Assembly: GCA_004144345.1 (NCBI GenBank)
Contig: SEEL01000002.1
Location: forward strand, 1-64,000
Origin: Hyphomicrobiales bacterium
GTDB lineage: Bacteria; Pseudomonadota; Alphaproteobacteria; Rhizobiales; Devosiaceae
DNA length: 64,000 bases
Reading direction: 5' to 3'
Below, piece after piece: positions 62,994-64,000 of the stretch (the first letter of the stretch is position 1; each line of letters begins with the position of its first letter). The position numbers and the translations under genes are program-made. The notes under the pieces are model-generated. The model was not told where the DNA came from. It worked only from the letters and a program-made list of their open reading frames with translations, and ran no database searches.

Positions 62994-64000
62994 TTATGGG
63001 GCCGCCGCCTTATGACGATAGACTTCCGGATAGCCGCTCGGTGAAATGCGCTCGTAATCGGCGGCAATGAGGTCGGCGAATTGCTTGGCCGTGTCTTTCC
63101 ATAGGAAGCTGACGACCCCGTCGCGACCGGTCAAGATGTAGGTGGGCTTCGATCGCATGATACGACCCAACTCGTCCGCCACGACATAACCCGCCTCCTC
63201 GAGGGGCCGCATGATCGCGGGCTTGACCAGCGTGCTCGGATGAACGCCGGCGCGTGAAAGCGGGGGTTCGCGCAGGTAGAACAGCGCAAGGTGGGCCTCG
63301 GGTCCCCAGATCGTTTCGCCGGGCAGCCGATCCTTCGCAATGAGGTCTGCAGCGGCGCGCACAGGCAGAGCCGGAGTCTCGCCGCGGATGTAGGCGATGG
63401 TGGCCGGCAGAGAACCAGCAAGCGCCAGCGTGATCACTGCAACTGCGCCCATGCGATAGGCGTCCCCCTTCCAGGGTACCGTTCCGACGGAGAGCGCGGT
63501 CAGCATGGCCAGCGGTACGTAGAACTGAATCAGGTAGTGTTGGAAGAAGGCGCCACCCAGCACGATCGAGGCTGCGATCGCGATGAGCACGGCGGCCGGC
63601 AGGGCCAACTGACGATTGAGCCCGCCGTGGCCCTTGAATGGGACGAGGGCAAGCATCAGGCATGCCCCCGAGAGGTAGATGTACCAGATCTCGGCGCCAC
63701 CAAATCGGCCGGCCCTGAGACCCCGCTCTCCAAGCGTCGAAAGAGTGGTGAGCACGCTGCCCTGTTCTGCTGCATAGGAGAGCGGCACGCGAACTGTTGC
63801 GAGCAGAAGCTCATTGAGGCTGCCGTGGAAGGCGTAGACACCGAAGAGCAGGATGGGAATGATCAACCCGCCGAGGACGTATTTGAGAACGTCGTATCTT
63901 CTCGGCTGCGCGGAGAGCAGCCGCGTTGCATAGAAGATGCCGATTGCGACAGCAACAAAGGCAAGATTGCTTCTCGACAGGACGGCAAGAGATATCAGCA
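62994..64000 (-). CDS. Polytopic membrane protein, GT39/ArnT-like, partial (5' end beyond window)
   Basis: The frame is open from the right edge to a stop at 62994, giving about 335 C-terminal residues. At least six hydrophobic helices are seen, for example SNLAFVAVAIGIFYATRLL, AEIWYIYLSGACLMLALVPF and QLALPAAVLIAIAASIVLGG, then YLIQFYVPLAMLTALSVGTV, and a soluble C-terminal domain (AAADLIAKDRLPGETIWGPE, RSKPTYILTGRDGVVSF). The layout fits the multi-helix glycosyltransferase families that use polyprenyl-phosphate sugars, but the catalytic N-terminal part lies outside the window, so the family call is tentative. The TTG at 63866 is internal, not the start. Confidence 0.6.
   Translation of the reverse strand, partial: LISLAVLSRSNLAFVAVAIGIFYATRLLSAQPRRYDVLKYVLGGLIIPILLFGVYAFHGSLNELLLATVRVPLSYAAEQGSVLTTLSTLGERGLRAGRFGGAEIWYIYLSGACLMLALVPFKGHGGLNRQLALPAAVLIAIAASIVLGGAFFQHYLIQFYVPLAMLTALSVGTVPWKGDAYRMGAVAVITLALAGSLPATIAYIRGETPALPVRAAADLIAKDRLPGETIWGPEAHLALFYLREPPLSRAGVHPSTLVKPAIMRPLEEAGYVVADELGRIMRSKPTYILTGRDGVVSFLWKDTAKQFADLIAADYERISPSGYPEVYRHKAAAP

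Noticed and set aside
1-64000. tRNA, rRNA or riboswitch genes
   Set aside because: I looked for T-loop-like and rRNA-like stretches by eye and saw none; a covariance-model scan would be needed to exclude small RNAs.

Overview
The window is GC-rich, gene-dense chromosomal DNA of an alphaproteobacterium, most likely of the order Hyphomicrobiales (Rhizobiales), possibly a Devosia-like genus. This rests on the chvE-gguA-gguB sugar-import operon, the abundance of ABC and tripartite importers, tight ATGA-type gene overlaps, and dispersed GTCATTCCCGC-type palindromic repeats. The genus is a guess. I found no rRNA, tRNA, CRISPR array, transposase or integrase.

Left third (1-22980): the end of a transglutaminase/DUF2126 protein; a LysR regulator followed by a polyamine-type ABC importer and a gamma-aminobutyraldehyde dehydrogenase (putrescine uptake and oxidation), with a 19-bp palindromic LysR-type box in front of the importer; a hexapeptide acetyltransferase; a GntR/FCD regulator facing chvE-gguA-gguB (multiple-monosaccharide import), with a 12-bp perfect palindrome between them; a serine-rich secreted protein; and a leftward operon of an ABC importer, a phosphonate-monoester-hydrolase-like sulfatase and a mercaptopyruvate sulfurtransferase.

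Middle (22981-32030): about 1.6 kb of non-coding DNA carrying an array of intergenic palindromic repeats, then a mannoside-use operon (GH2 beta-mannosidase, DUF6580 membrane protein, D-lyxose/D-mannose isomerase) behind a LacI-type operator, an EamA transporter, a creatinase-like M24 protein lacking most metal ligands, and a type II NADH dehydrogenase.

Lipid/polyketide block (32226-47637): a 3051-residue type I polyketide synthase (KS-AT-DH-ER-KR-ACP plus two degenerate condensation-type domains), a translationally coupled phosphopantetheinyl transferase, a sulfotransferase, a MacB/FtsX-type permease without an ATPase beside it, and a bifunctional OlsF-like acyltransferase. Together these suggest synthesis and export of a sulfated, polyketide-chain lipid. 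I know of no described system with this arrangement, and it is my leading candidate for an undescribed one.

Right third (48082-62470): thirteen same-strand genes, mostly overlapping: crotonase, two fused CoA-transferases, MaoC hydratase, short-chain dehydrogenase, DapA-family aldolase, TctBAC-type importer, LysR regulator, HIBADH-family dehydrogenase, IlvD/EDD sugar-acid dehydratase and a SAF-domain oxidoreductase. This looks like a complete catabolic island for an organic acid of unknown identity. The window ends inside a polytopic GT39-like membrane protein.
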